Positions 1 through 13,800 of a DNA stretch of 64,000 bases are shown piece by piece. Positions within the stretch are counted from its first letter, which is position 1. Every line of letters starts with the position of its first letter. Under the pieces are notes generated by a model, which saw nothing but the letters and a program-made list of their open reading frames with translations, searched no databases and was not told the DNA's origin. The position numbers were made by a program, and so were the translations under genes. Origin of the DNA: Acidobacteriota bacterium (lineage in GTDB: Bacteria > Acidobacteriota > Blastocatellia > RBC074); NCBI GenBank assembly GCA_016715865.1, contig JADJXM010000012.1, positions 264,014 to 328,013 on the forward strand, in the 5' to 3' direction.

Positions 1-111
1 GATCATTCACTGATCGTGCCGCACTCTCAGACTCCTCGCATCCAGGAGGTCCAGATCACGATCAGCCATGTCATCTGCCAGCTGATCGAAGACGAATTGT
101 GCCCTGAGTAA
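1..111 (+). CDS. gmhA: Sedoheptulose-7-phosphate isomerase (SIS domain), C-terminal end only
   Basis: An open frame enters from the left edge and stops with TAA. The 36 visible residues contain a VPHSQTPRIQEV stretch followed by a helix ending in CQLIEDELCPE, which matches the last segment of GmhA-type SIS proteins (serine/threonine-rich loop, then TPRIQE, then the final helix). GmhA isomerises sedoheptulose 7-phosphate in the first step of ADP-heptose synthesis. The next gene begins 13 bases downstream on the same strand, suggesting an operon. With only the tail visible, another SIS-domain sugar isomerase cannot be excluded. Confidence 0.7.
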   Translation, partial: DHSLIVPHSQTPRIQEVQITISHVICQLIEDELCPE

Positions 112-124
112 TCCCGGAATATCG

Positions 125-1090
125 ATGTCAATCTATTCACAGAAACCGATAGACCTGAGCGGCATTTCGACATACCCGCTGGCCTCGAGGCCGAGCAAGG
201 TTACCGTCAGCGATTTCGCAAGACCATTGAGCGACGATGAGGCTCGAGGCTCCGCCGGACTGATCGATTCGCTGCCCAACATACTGGCCGCTCAATCGCT
301 GCGTTCGGTCGCGGATGCAATTGTCGAGGCCCGCAGCAAGGGGCGCGCCATAATCTGGGGATTTGGCGGGCACGTCATCAAGACAGGACTTGCGCCTGTG
401 CTGATAGACCTCATGAGAAGAGGGTTTGTCACTGCACTGGCGACCAACGGCTCAGGCGTCATTCACGATTTCGAGATCGCGCTGGCCGGCTGGACCTCCG
501 AAGACGTGGACAGCGCATTGGGGACTGGCGAGTTCGGCATGGCCGAGGAGACAGGTCGTTTGATCAATCAGGCCATCAAGACGGGCGTCGATCGGGATTG
601 CGGCATTGGCGAATCGATCGGGTCCGCCCTGGCGGACATGCACCCGCCGTATGCCACTTTTTCGCTTCTCCACGAAGCTTATTGTGCAAAGGTCCCGGTG
701 ACGGCTCACGTGACGATCGGCGCCGATATCGTTCATATCCACCCGCATGCCGATGGTGCGGCCATAGGAGCGGCCAGTTATCGAGATTTTCTTCTCCTCG
801 CTTCCATTGTCTCTGAACTGGACGGCGGAGGGATCTATCTCAACCTCGGGTCAGCAGTGACGCTGCCGGAAATTTTCCTGAAAGCCATCACTGTGGTCCG
901 CAATCTGGGTCATACGCTGCGGGATTTCACCACCGCGAACTTCGACTTTCTTCAACATTATCGCCCATTGACAAACGTCGTTCGCCGTCCGGTTGCAGGC
1001 GGTGCAGGACGCGGTTACAACATCACCGGCCATCACGAAATCATGATCCCTCTGCTCGCCGCGGCGATAATTGATAGAAGTAGAAAGTAG
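125..1090 (+). CDS. Deoxyhypusine-synthase-like protein of unknown function
   Basis: A 321-residue protein with no signal peptide or membrane segment. The middle region (about residues 75-140) reads like the Rossmann-type core of the deoxyhypusine synthase superfamily: IIWGFGGHVIKTGL, then ALATNGSGVIHDFE, then GWTSEDVD and GEFGMAEETG. A second His-rich stretch follows around residues 195-210 (VTIGADIVHIHPHADG). Bacteria lack eIF5A, so the substrate is unlikely to be hypusine; bacterial relatives may act on polyamines or other ligands, but no function is proved. It directly follows a GmhA-like gene and precedes an inositol-monophosphatase-type gene, so a link to sugar-phosphate or heptose metabolism is possible from context only. 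Confidence 0.55.
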   Translation: MSIYSQKPIDLSGISTYPLASRPSKVTVSDFARPLSDDEARGSAGLIDSLPNILAAQSLRSVADAIVEARSKGRAIIWGFGGHVIKTGLAPVLIDLMRRGFVTALATNGSGVIHDFEIALAGWTSEDVDSALGTGEFGMAEETGRLINQAIKTGVDRDCGIGESIGSALADMHPPYATFSLLHEAYCAKVPVTAHVTIGADIVHIHPHADGAAIGAASYRDFLLLASIVSELDGGGIYLNLGSAVTLPEIFLKAITVVRNLGHTLRDFTTANFDFLQHYRPLTNVVRRPVAGGAGRGYNITGHHEIMIPLLAAAIIDRSRK

Positions 1091-1161
1091 AAAGAGTTGA
1101 ATCATGAAAATATTGCGATAGTATGGATATCAACTTTCAACTTTTTACTTTCTACTTCTTT
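1076..1161. repeat. Heptamer tracts of the (GTAGAAA)n family
   Basis: Two short tracts in opposite orientation flank the gap between the first two complete genes: GAAGTAGAAAGTAGAAAG overlapping the end of the upstream gene, and CTTTTTACTTTCTACTTC just before the suhB start. The same 7-bp unit recurs at several other intergenic sites in this window. Confidence 0.7.
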
Positions 1162-1166
1162 CATTT

Positions 1167-1964
1167 ATGGCAACTCAAATATTAGAAACAGCGATACAGG
1201 CAGCGCGCGAAGCGGGGGAGATTCTGCGGCAGTATTCGTCGCGCGGCTTTGAGATCAGCAACAAGGGTCGGATCGATCTGGTGACTGAGGCCGACCTGGC
1301 CAGCGAGCATCACATCAAGGAGCTTATCTCATCCAGGTATCCATCGCATGGCATTCTGGCCGAAGAGAGCGGCATCAGCCCGCATCACGATGAAACCGCG
1401 GAGTATTTATGGATCATCGATCCGCTTGACGGGACGACAAATTTTTCACATGGCTTTCCCTGCTACGCCGTGTCGATCGGCATCGAGCGCAAGGGGGAAT
1501 CCGTAATCGGAGTGATATATGATCCGTCACGCGATGAACTGTTTGCATCCGAGCGTGGTTCGGGCGCGACGGTCAACGGCGTGCCGATTTGCGTCTCGGA
1601 GATCGATCATCTCGAACGCGCACTGCTGGTTTCAGGCTTTCCCTACGATGTCCGGGAGAACATGGACAGTTATCTGCCGGCGTGGCGGCGCTTTCTGGAA
1701 CGCGCTCAGGGCGTCAGGCGTTTCGGCGCCGCGGCGATCGACATGGCATATGTCGCCATGGGCCGACTTGACGGTTTCTGGGAGAAGGGCCTGAGCCCGT
1801 GGGATACGGCCGCCGGATGGATCATCATAGAAGAGGCAGGCGGACGCGTAACCAAACTTGACGGATCAGGCTACGATAATTTTTCAGCCAGTCTGTTGTG
1901 TACGAATGGCAGGATTCACGACGAAATGCTCGAAGTGATGCGTTCGATCGAGCCTGGAAAATAA
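1167..1964 (+). CDS. suhB: Inositol-1-monophosphatase family phosphatase
   Basis: A 265-residue member of the Mg-dependent, lithium-sensitive phosphatase family, of typical length. The three signature elements are present: LAEESG (residues 64-69, metal-binding Glu), WIIDPLDGTTNF (residues 82-93, the two metal-binding Asp residues and the phosphate-binding Gly-Thr), and the C-terminal WDTAAGWIIIEEAGG motif. The expected reaction is hydrolysis of myo-inositol-1-phosphate or related sugar phosphates in the cytoplasm. Being next to a GmhA-like gene, it may act on another sugar phosphate. The ATG at 1167 gives the standard N-terminus. The amino acid permease begins 21 bases after its stop. Confidence 0.93.
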   Translation: MATQILETAIQAAREAGEILRQYSSRGFEISNKGRIDLVTEADLASEHHIKELISSRYPSHGILAEESGISPHHDETAEYLWIIDPLDGTTNFSHGFPCYAVSIGIERKGESVIGVIYDPSRDELFASERGSGATVNGVPICVSEIDHLERALLVSGFPYDVRENMDSYLPAWRRFLERAQGVRRFGAAAIDMAYVAMGRLDGFWEKGLSPWDTAAGWIIIEEAGGRVTKLDGSGYDNFSASLLCTNGRIHDEMLEVMRSIEPGK

Positions 1965-1985
1965 CGCGCCAGAACAACTTTAAAT

Positions 1986-3290
<1,305 letters not shown>

Positions 3291-3299
<9 letters not shown>

Positions 3300-3319
3300 A
3301 AAGTGGAAAGTAGAAAGTA
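3291..3319. repeat. Heptamer tract (GTAGAAA)n
   Basis: Reads AAAAAGTAGAAAGTGGAAAGTAGAAAGTA, an imperfect tandem of the 7-bp unit overlapping the permease stop codon. It is one of the dispersed copies of this tract. Confidence 0.7.
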
Positions 3320-3435
3320 TTCTTGCGCCAGGGTGCTTTTATTGAGGATTGACGTTTTGTGAAAGCAGGAGCCGCGTGATTGGAGACCTGCATTCAGCCG
3401 TGTACTTTTAGTGAACGGACTATTTTATTGAACCT

Positions 3436-4509
3436 ATGAAAAACAGCGTATACATGACCTGGGCCAAGCAACATGCTGCGTCCAGCTATAACCTTGCCAA
3501 CAGCGGGATGCTCGGATGCGATCTCAGCGACCTGACCATCACGCTCGATGATGTGGCGCTCAACGGCCCGAACCACGAAGGTTACGCGCCATTGAAAGAA
3601 GCAATCGCCGGGCTTTATGGGATGGGCACAGATAACGTGGTTCCAGCGCAGGGCACGTCGATGGCCAATTTTCTGGCCATGGCGACGGCCATCGAGCCGG
3701 GCGACGAGGTTCTGGTCGAGCAACCGACATACGAACCGCTGCTCGCCGCCGCGCGATATCTTGGAGCCGGGATCAGGCGGTTCTCGAGGCGTTTCGAGAA
3801 TGCCTGGCAGATCGATCCCGATGAAGTGCGACAATTGATCACTCCGCGGACACGGCTGATCGTTATCACCAGCCCGCACAATCCCAGCGGGATCGTTGTC
3901 GAGCCCGACACGATGCGTCAGATCGCCGAGGCGGCCGCCGAAGCCGGAGCGATGATGCTGGTCGACGAGGTATATCGCGACATACTTTTTGAAGAAGCGA
4001 CGCCGGTCAACGCGCATCTCGGCGCTCACGTAATGACGACCAGCAGCCTGACAAAGAGCTATGGGCTGAGCGGCCTGCGCTGTGGCTGGATTCTCTGCCA
4101 TCCCGAGTTCGCCGAACGGGCGAGGCGAATGAATGATCTGTTTGGAGCCGTTGGTTCAGTGCCGAGCGATACGCTCTCGATCGCGGCATTCCGTCAGATC
4201 GAGAAGCTCGAAGCACGGAGTCGCGCTCTGATCGAACCGAATACGCGACTGGTCAGACAATTTCTCTCTGAGCACGAGGAATTTCTTGAATGTGTGGTCC
4301 CCTCGCGTTCAATGATCGTTTTTCCGCGACTCAAATCACACGATGACAGCGAAGCGTTGTACGATCGGTTGCGTTGCTATGATACTTCCATCGTTCCGGG
4401 GAAGTTTTTCGAATCCCCGCGTCACTTCCGCCTCGGTTACGTCATTCGCACGGCGGATGTAGAAACCGGACTGGCCAATCTGTCGCGGGCGCTCAAAGAG
4501 ATGCGGTGA
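3436..4509 (+). CDS. Class I/II PLP-dependent aminotransferase
   Basis: A 357-residue fold-type I aminotransferase. Visible signatures are SPHNPSG at residues 146-152, DEVY at 177-180 (Asp pairing with the pyridine nitrogen, Tyr contacting the ring), and SSLTKSYGLSGLRCGW at 203-218 with Lys207 as the Schiff-base lysine. It lacks the last few dozen residues of longer AspC-type enzymes but has no break. The donor and acceptor cannot be assigned; similar proteins annotate broadly as aspartate, methionine or histidinol-phosphate type. It follows an amino acid permease on the same strand after a 136-base gap that contains nothing else recognisable, so joint use in amino acid turnover is possible. 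Confidence 0.85.
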   Translation: MKNSVYMTWAKQHAASSYNLANSGMLGCDLSDLTITLDDVALNGPNHEGYAPLKEAIAGLYGMGTDNVVPAQGTSMANFLAMATAIEPGDEVLVEQPTYEPLLAAARYLGAGIRRFSRRFENAWQIDPDEVRQLITPRTRLIVITSPHNPSGIVVEPDTMRQIAEAAAEAGAMMLVDEVYRDILFEEATPVNAHLGAHVMTTSSLTKSYGLSGLRCGWILCHPEFAERARRMNDLFGAVGSVPSDTLSIAAFRQIEKLEARSRALIEPNTRLVRQFLSEHEEFLECVVPSRSMIVFPRLKSHDDSEALYDRLRCYDTSIVPGKFFESPRHFRLGYVIRTADVETGLANLSRALKEMR

Positions 4510-4584
4510 CGCGGGAGCGCAGGCAACCTGCCCGCATGATATATTGATGGCCTGAAACAGAAATTCAGATGAGGTGCCGGGATC

Positions 4585-5451
4585 GTGTCGTCACAAAGCC
4601 TGAAAAAGATCGGAGTCTTCGTCGGTCCGGAAAAGTCCGAGGCGCTGGATGTCGTCTGTGATCTGGAGAACTGGTGCCTCTCGCGCAATATCGAACTCGG
4701 CGCTGCCGGCCCAATGGCTGCGAGATCAGGATGCGCCGCGTTGCCCGAACGGAACGGAGAACTGGCCGAAGATCTTGACCTCATCGTGGTGCTTGGCGGA
4801 GACGGAACAATGCTCGCCGCCGCCCGTCTCATCGGAGCCCGCCAGATCCCTGTCCTTGGCGTCAATTTCGGCTGGCTCGGTTACCTGACCGAATTTACTC
4901 TCGAAGAACTCTACCTTGCGCTCGAAGGCGTGCTCGATGGCAGCCTGTCGATCGATCGTCGTTTTATGCTCGATGTCAGACTGACACGTGGGAACGACGT
5001 CATCGCCACCAATCGTGCGCTCAATGATGCCGTCGTCAACAAAGGCGCCTTTGCGCGAATGATCGAAATGGAGTGTTACATAGACGACAAATTCGTCAAT
5101 GGCTTTCGAGCAGACGGAATGATCATCGCGACTCCGACCGGCTCGACCGCTTACTCGCTTTCAGCCGGCGGGCCGATCGTTCATCCACGCATGTCCGCGA
5201 TCATCCTGACACCGATCTGCCCGCATATGCTCTCGAATCGGCCGGTCGTCGTATCTGGCGAAAGCGTTGTCGAACTGGTCTTCAAACGCATCAGTGAAGG
5301 GTTGATGCTGACCATCGACGGTCAGATCGGACATAATATTCAGATCGATGATCGCATCACCATCGATTGCAGCAAGACGACCTTCAATCTTATGCGGCCT
5401 CCGAATCGCAACTATTTCGAAGTCCTGCGCACGAAATTGAAATGGGGATGA
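4585..5451 (+). CDS. nadK: NAD kinase
   Basis: A 288-residue NAD(+) kinase that makes NADP from NAD and ATP or polyphosphate in the cytoplasm. It has the GGDGT phosphate-binding motif at residues 71-75 (Asp73 is the catalytic acid position), GWLGYLTE soon after, NDAVVNKG, and the glycine-rich TPTGSTAYSLSAGGPIVHP loop. The length is standard. The start is a GTG preceded by GAGGTGCC; starting here places the conserved KKIGVFVGPEK strand at the N-terminus as in homologues. The rhomboid gene follows 42 bases later on the same strand. Confidence 0.95.
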   Translation: MSSQSLKKIGVFVGPEKSEALDVVCDLENWCLSRNIELGAAGPMAARSGCAALPERNGELAEDLDLIVVLGGDGTMLAAARLIGARQIPVLGVNFGWLGYLTEFTLEELYLALEGVLDGSLSIDRRFMLDVRLTRGNDVIATNRALNDAVVNKGAFARMIEMECYIDDKFVNGFRADGMIIATPTGSTAYSLSAGGPIVHPRMSAIILTPICPHMLSNRPVVVSGESVVELVFKRISEGLMLTIDGQIGHNIQIDDRITIDCSKTTFNLMRPPNRNYFEVLRTKLKWG

Positions 5452-5493
5452 TCACCTTTCGCAGAATGATAATTTTCTGACTGGAGCAGCCAA

Positions 5494-6210
<717 letters not shown>

Positions 6211-6255
6211 TTTGCGGGAAGAAGTTTCCAGCGACTGGAAACTGGAAACTTTTCT

Positions 6256-6646
6256 TACTTACTGATGTTACGCAGAAGAGTCCTTTAAAATCGATTTGAC
6301 AAATTTTGGGGTTGCTCATGCAATTCTTCTGTGAGCCTGCAACGCAGGCGAAAGAGTACAGCCCGGGGTGGAGCGAGGCCGCCAGGCCGAGCGAAGCCCC
6401 GGGTCCCGTTCCACCAAAATTGGCAAGCCCACGAAGTGGGCGATAGCCTGAGCGGAAGAATCAGGTGTCATCGAGAAATCTGCCGCCCATTTCATGGGCT
6501 TGTTGAAATGATGATAACAATACCCGGGGCTTCGCTCGGCCTGTCGGCCTCGCTTCGCCCCGGGCTATATTCTGCCCACCCGCTTCGCGGGTTCGGGACA
6601 AGTCAAGCAATTTCCGATCATTGTCTCTGCGTAACATCAGTTACTT
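6256..6646. mobile_element. Non-autonomous MITE with 16-bp inverted repeats and 5-bp target duplication
   Basis: The element proper is 6261-6641 (381 bp). Its ends are perfect 16-bp inverted repeats, ACTGATGTTACGCAGA at 6261-6276 and its complement at 6626-6641. It is bracketed by an exact 5-bp direct repeat TACTT at 6256-6260 and 6642-6646, the expected target-site duplication. Inside, two long GC-rich arms around 6362-6405 and 6520-6566 (AGCCCGGGG...CCCCGGG) are inverted with respect to each other. No transposase frame exists; it must be mobilised in trans. It sits between the rhomboid and DNA polymerase genes, its right end only 8 bp from the polymerase start codon. Confidence 0.9.
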
Positions 6647-6654
6647 AAAAGTCC

Positions 6655-8415
<1,761 letters not shown>

Positions 8416-8428
8416 AAAAATAAATGTT

Positions 8429-8848
8429 ATGCCGAAATTGACTGCAGCAGAATTACAGACCTTCCTCGCCGGCCACTTTCCGCACGTCGATGATGTCGGG
8501 TTCCGCGTCGAACAGGTCGCGGAGAACTTCGCTCAGGTGCGGATGATCTACCACGATGATCACCTCCGGCCGGGCGGCACCATTTCGGGGCCCTCGCTGA
8601 TGATGCTGGCCGATACTGCCATGTATCTGGCCATCATGGGTATGATCGGCCCCGTAACCATGGCAGTGACGACAAACCTTAATATCAATTTCCTGCGCAA
8701 ACCAAAACCCGCTGATGTGATTGCGCATGCGACGCTGCTCAAACTCGGCTCGCGACTAGTCGTCGGAGAAGTCAGGATGTATTCCGACGGAGAAGCTGAA
8801 CCTGTCGCCCACGCCACAGTTACCTATTCGATTCCCCCTCTCGCCTGA
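8429..8848 (+). CDS. PaaI-family acyl-CoA thioesterase (hotdog fold)
   Basis: A 139-residue single hotdog domain. The central stretch RPGGTISGPSLMMLADTAMYLAIMG (about residues 48-72) matches the PaaI/YdiI-type helix, where Gly-Gly and Asp lie at the active site, followed by VTTNLNINFLRKPKPADVIAHATLLKLGSR, the usual beta-strand pattern. It likely hydrolyses an acyl-CoA thioester; the substrate is unknown. It begins 13 bases after the polymerase stop on the same strand. Confidence 0.88.
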   Translation: MPKLTAAELQTFLAGHFPHVDDVGFRVEQVAENFAQVRMIYHDDHLRPGGTISGPSLMMLADTAMYLAIMGMIGPVTMAVTTNLNINFLRKPKPADVIAHATLLKLGSRLVVGEVRMYSDGEAEPVAHATVTYSIPPLA

Positions 8849-8964
8849 GCAGAGCCGAAGAGCCGAATCCGAATGCATCGTGGCATTTGACAATCCCCCA
8901 CTCCCAAAGGCATTATCCAAAGCTTATGTAGAATCGTTTCTGAACGGCTCAATTACCGGCATTT

Positions 8965-9672
8965 ATGGCTCAAGAATACATGGCGCTGACCGCGACGCTC
9001 GAACAGCTCGCGGAACTCGACCGTTACAATCACTGGATATTCGACCAGATCTCACCCGCGCTTGGCCGGCGTGTGATCGAGATCGGCTCAGGGACCGGAA
9101 ATATCACTCAGTTTCTGTGCGCGGGTGGCCGCGAAGTTGTAGCCACCGATGTCGTCCCTGCCTATCGCAGCAAGTTGCAGCAGATCTTTAAGGATCAGGC
9201 CAATGTCAGCGTCGGCAAATTCGATCTGACGGCACCTGCGCCAGAGGAATATCTTTCCGATCCGTTCGATACGGTGGTCTGTCTGAATGTGTTGGAGCAC
9301 GTTGATGATGACATGTTCGCGCTCGCTCAAATGCGGGATGTCATGACCGATCATGGTTCGCTGGCCCTGCTGGTGCCGGCTCACCGTTTTCTATTCGGTG
9401 AATTCGATCGCGCAGTCGGTCATTACCGGCGTTACGAGCGAAGAGAGCTGTCAGATAAGCTCGACCGTTCAGGATTCAAGGTCGTCGAGATGAAGTTTTT
9501 CAGCATCCTGGCCACGCTTCCGTGGCTGATCAATGGACGACTGCTCAAACGGGATTACCTGCCGGCCGGCCAGGCCAATCTGGCAAATCAGCTTGTGCCA
9601 CTGCTCAAACTGGAACGTTTGATCGGCCCTCCGTTCGGTCTTTCCCTGATCGCAATCGCGGAAAAACGATAA
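8965..9672 (+). CDS. Class I SAM-dependent methyltransferase
   Basis: A 235-residue protein with a Rossmann methyltransferase core. Motif I is VIEIGSGTGNITQFL (about residues 36-50), motif II ATDVVPAY, and motif post-I/IV FDTVVCLNVLEHVDDD, followed by LLVPAHRFLFGEFDRAVGHYRRY, a combination typical of Methyltransf_11/23 proteins found beside glycosyltransferase genes. The substrate is unknown. No convincing Shine-Dalgarno precedes the ATG; the in-frame ATG 15 bases later is an alternative start. Confidence 0.87.
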   Translation: MAQEYMALTATLEQLAELDRYNHWIFDQISPALGRRVIEIGSGTGNITQFLCAGGREVVATDVVPAYRSKLQQIFKDQANVSVGKFDLTAPAPEEYLSDPFDTVVCLNVLEHVDDDMFALAQMRDVMTDHGSLALLVPAHRFLFGEFDRAVGHYRRYERRELSDKLDRSGFKVVEMKFFSILATLPWLINGRLLKRDYLPAGQANLANQLVPLLKLERLIGPPFGLSLIAIAEKR

Positions 9673-9707
9673 GTACATGGAACGAGAGGCCCCTTGGCAA
9701 TCTCTAT

Positions 9708-11533
<1,826 letters not shown>

Positions 11534-11585
11534 CAGAATGATTTTATGACCGTAGCTGCTCAACCCGCGGCAATATACGAATTAA

Positions 11586-11704
11586 AAATGAAGGCGAATT
11601 TGGAGTGCGGCGGCCCGGCGCCGCTTTGGTACTACTTTCTGATTTTGTCTAAAGTGGATACCAAAGCGGCGCCGGGCCGCCGCACTCCAAATTCGCCTTC
11701 ATTT
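11586..11704. repeat. REP-like element: perfect 46-bp inverted repeat
   Basis: The arms 11586-11631 and 11659-11704 are perfectly complementary over 46 bp with a 27-base loop; the core is TTTGGAGTGCGGCGGCCCGG and its complement. The sequence family recurs at 18797-18863. It lies 53 bases after proS and would form a very stable hairpin, so it may also end proS transcription. A 74-codon frame over it (11546-11770) is a by-product of the repeat. The rest of the gap to 11845 shows nothing recognisable. Confidence 0.9.
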
Positions 11705-11845
11705 AATCGCGCTATAAAAATTATTATATTGACAGCCTTGTCCTCCTGCGTGTATAACGCACGACCATAACTTGTCACTCAAGTTAGAAAGTAGATTGAA
11801 TTACTTTGAATCAAGTTTCTAGTTGAATCAATGAAAGGGTTCGAA

Positions 11846-11971
11846 ATGAATTTGAATCAGAAATCAACCAGTGTTCATCGATATCGAAGTCGATCGAATA
11901 ATTCCGACATGTCATCAGTCTCCTGCCTTATCTCCGCTACCTCCTGTTGTTGCTCCTGTTGTTGTCGCTAG
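11846..11971 (+). CDS. Small ORF encoding a 41-residue peptide ending in CCCSCCCR
   Basis: Too short for routine gene calling. It has an ATG with GAAAGGG 7 bases upstream, 41 codons and a TAG stop. The N-terminal half is polar (MNLNQKSTSVHRYRSRSNNS); the end has Cys27, then TSCCCSCCCR at residues 32-41. Six of the last eight residues are cysteine. A small stem (ACGGC 11981-11985 with GCCGT 11993-11997) follows the stop. Poly-cysteine short ORFs of this type are known in mycobacteria as cysteine-responsive attenuators of the genes behind them; here the next gene is a carbonic anhydrase at 12179. A RiPP-like precursor or a chance reading of a TGTTGT-rich tract are alternatives. Confidence 0.45.
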   Translation: MNLNQKSTSVHRYRSRSNNSDMSSVSCLISATSCCCSCCCR

Positions 11972-12178
11972 TCACCGCTGACGGCTCAAACTGCCGTTAA
12001 ATTTCCGTTCAAAAATCGAAAATTGAGAATCAAGTGCACGGGCGAGTGTATTCGCAGCTGCGTTTGATTTGAGCGATCCGGTTTTCGGGTTGAAATGCCA
12101 TTCGGGCAATTCTACGAATGGGATTATCCCGCCGTCTCGCCATGTATCGATCTGATGCTTAGAACCAGGGAGAAAACC

Positions 12179-12802
12179 ATGAGCAAAATTCACGATGAAG
12201 TATTGAAAGCAAACATTTATTACAGCGAGGAATTTGGAGATAAGGCGAAATTGCCGATGCCGCCGGGCAGGAGGTTTGCGATATTAACCTGCATGGATGC
12301 CCGACTGGATCCAGCAAAATATGCCGGGCTAGCCGAGGGAGATGCACATGTCATTCGAAACGCCGGTGGCCGGGCCAGTGACGATGCCATCCGTTCTCTT
12401 GTCATCTCGTACAAATTACTGGGAACGCGAGAATGGTTTGTTATTCACCACACAGACTGCGGGATGGAGACGTTTACGAATGATGTTATTCGGGATCTTC
12501 TGGCAAGCAGCTTGAAGACGGCAAGTGTCGATTCATCCGGCTGGCATGATTCCGGAGATGGCTCCGGATCGACCGAAGGTAACTATATCGACTGGTTGAC
12601 GATTTCAGACAATGCCAAAAGCGTTGTCGAGGATGTTCAACGAATCAGGAACCATCCGCTGGTTCCCGGAGATATTCCGATTTACGGCTATATCTATAAC
12701 GTGAGAACGGGCAGGCTCGAAGCCGTGCCGGAAGCGATACTGGCCGGAAAAGCTGTCAATTCCGCCTTGCGCGCCGTTTCAGCTGAAAGTCAGGCTATCT
12801 GA
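12179..12802 (+). CDS. Beta-class carbonic anhydrase
   Basis: A 207-residue beta-carbonic anhydrase interconverting CO2 and bicarbonate. Zinc-site motifs are visible: LTCMDARLDP (Cys ligand and the Asp-Arg dyad) and HHTDCGM (His and Cys ligands), with HVIRNAGGRASDDAIRSL between them, characteristic of the small Rv1284-like subgroup. The open frame can be extended to 12095, but the start at 12179 has GGGAG 8 bases upstream and gives the usual N-terminus. It follows the poly-cysteine mini-ORF and precedes a secreted DUF1684 protein on the same strand. Confidence 0.92.
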   Translation: MSKIHDEVLKANIYYSEEFGDKAKLPMPPGRRFAILTCMDARLDPAKYAGLAEGDAHVIRNAGGRASDDAIRSLVISYKLLGTREWFVIHHTDCGMETFTNDVIRDLLASSLKTASVDSSGWHDSGDGSGSTEGNYIDWLTISDNAKSVVEDVQRIRNHPLVPGDIPIYGYIYNVRTGRLEAVPEAILAGKAVNSALRAVSAESQAI

Positions 12803-12825
12803 TCAAAAGGGAGGGAGGAATAAAA

Positions 12826-13782
12826 ATGACAAGAAACAGAAAATCGATCCTGGCCATCTATCATACGTTGAGTGTTCTATCGGCCGCCATGCTCTTCAAT
12901 TTATGGGTTGCGGCCCAGTCGTCCGACCAGGCAGAGCTCAAAGCATGGCGTGAGCACCGAGAGACTCAGCTCAAAACCGACGATGGATGGCTGACTGTTT
13001 CCGGCCTCTTCTGGCTTAAAGAGGGCATAAACAGCGTCGGATCGGCTCCCGGCCGGGATGTCAGGCTACCTGTCGGATCTGCTCCTGATCAGGCCGGCCA
13101 GATCGTGTTCCAGCAGGGGAAGGCGGTATTTCACGTCGCTGATGGAAGCATTGCAACCATGCAGCAACAAACAATTCGTGAGGCCGTCCTGAAATCGGAT
13201 GCGGAAGAGAACTCACATCCGGTAGTGATTGGCGACCTGAGTCTTCACCTGATCAAGCGTGGCGCTCGTTACGGCATCAGATTGAAGGACAAAAACAGCC
13301 TCGCGCGCAAACACTTCACAAAACTCGATTGGTTTCCGAACAAGAGGGAGTATCGCCTGGTCGCGGACTTCATTCCGTACAGTGCTCCGAAGGAGGTCAG
13401 CGTAGTCAATATCATCGGAGACGTCGAGAAGATGAAAAGTCCCGGGTATGTCGTTTTTAGTTTGAATGGAAACGAGTACTCACTGGAACCGGTGACGTCA
13501 GGCAAGGGAAAGCTGTTTTTCATATTTCGCGACCTGACCAGCGGGATCGAAACCTACAAGCCGGGCCGTTTTCTGTATGCCGATGCGCCAGTAGACGGAA
13601 AGGTGATCCTCGATTTCAACAAAGCGATCAATCCTCCCTGTACATTCACGGCTTATGCAACCTGCCCGTTGCCGACTAAGCGAAATTATCTGCAAGCGCG
13701 TATCGAGGCGGGCGAGAAAGCCTACCACGCTCCATGGCACGAGATTGCCGCCGAGTCGCGAATCAGGGAGGAAAAAAGATAG
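12826..13782 (+). CDS. Secreted DUF1684-domain protein
   Basis: A 318-residue protein with a basic N-terminus and a hydrophobic segment (about residues 10-30) consistent with a signal peptide. The mature part carries DUF1684 hallmarks: WREHRETQLKTDDGWLTVSGLFWL early, and the C-terminal DFNKAINPPCTFTAYATCPLP followed by NYLQARIEAGEK. The function of the family is not established; the conserved cysteines and NPPC/CPLP block suggest a shared active or binding site. A strong GGGAGGGAGGA precedes the ATG. It starts 23 bases after the carbonic anhydrase, so co-transcription is likely. Confidence 0.9.
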   Translation: MTRNRKSILAIYHTLSVLSAAMLFNLWVAAQSSDQAELKAWREHRETQLKTDDGWLTVSGLFWLKEGINSVGSAPGRDVRLPVGSAPDQAGQIVFQQGKAVFHVADGSIATMQQQTIREAVLKSDAEENSHPVVIGDLSLHLIKRGARYGIRLKDKNSLARKHFTKLDWFPNKREYRLVADFIPYSAPKEVSVVNIIGDVEKMKSPGYVVFSLNGNEYSLEPVTSGKGKLFFIFRDLTSGIETYKPGRFLYADAPVDGKVILDFNKAINPPCTFTAYATCPLPTKRNYLQARIEAGEKAYHAPWHEIAAESRIREEKR

Positions 13783-13800
13783 AAGGACAGAAGATTACGA

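Noticed and set aside
6331..6648. A 105-codon frame inside the MITE
   Set aside because: It is produced by the element's GC-rich inverted arms and resembles no transposase.
11546..11770. A 74-codon frame downstream of proS
   Set aside because: It lies over the 46-bp REP-like hairpin, has no coding character and no ribosome-binding site.
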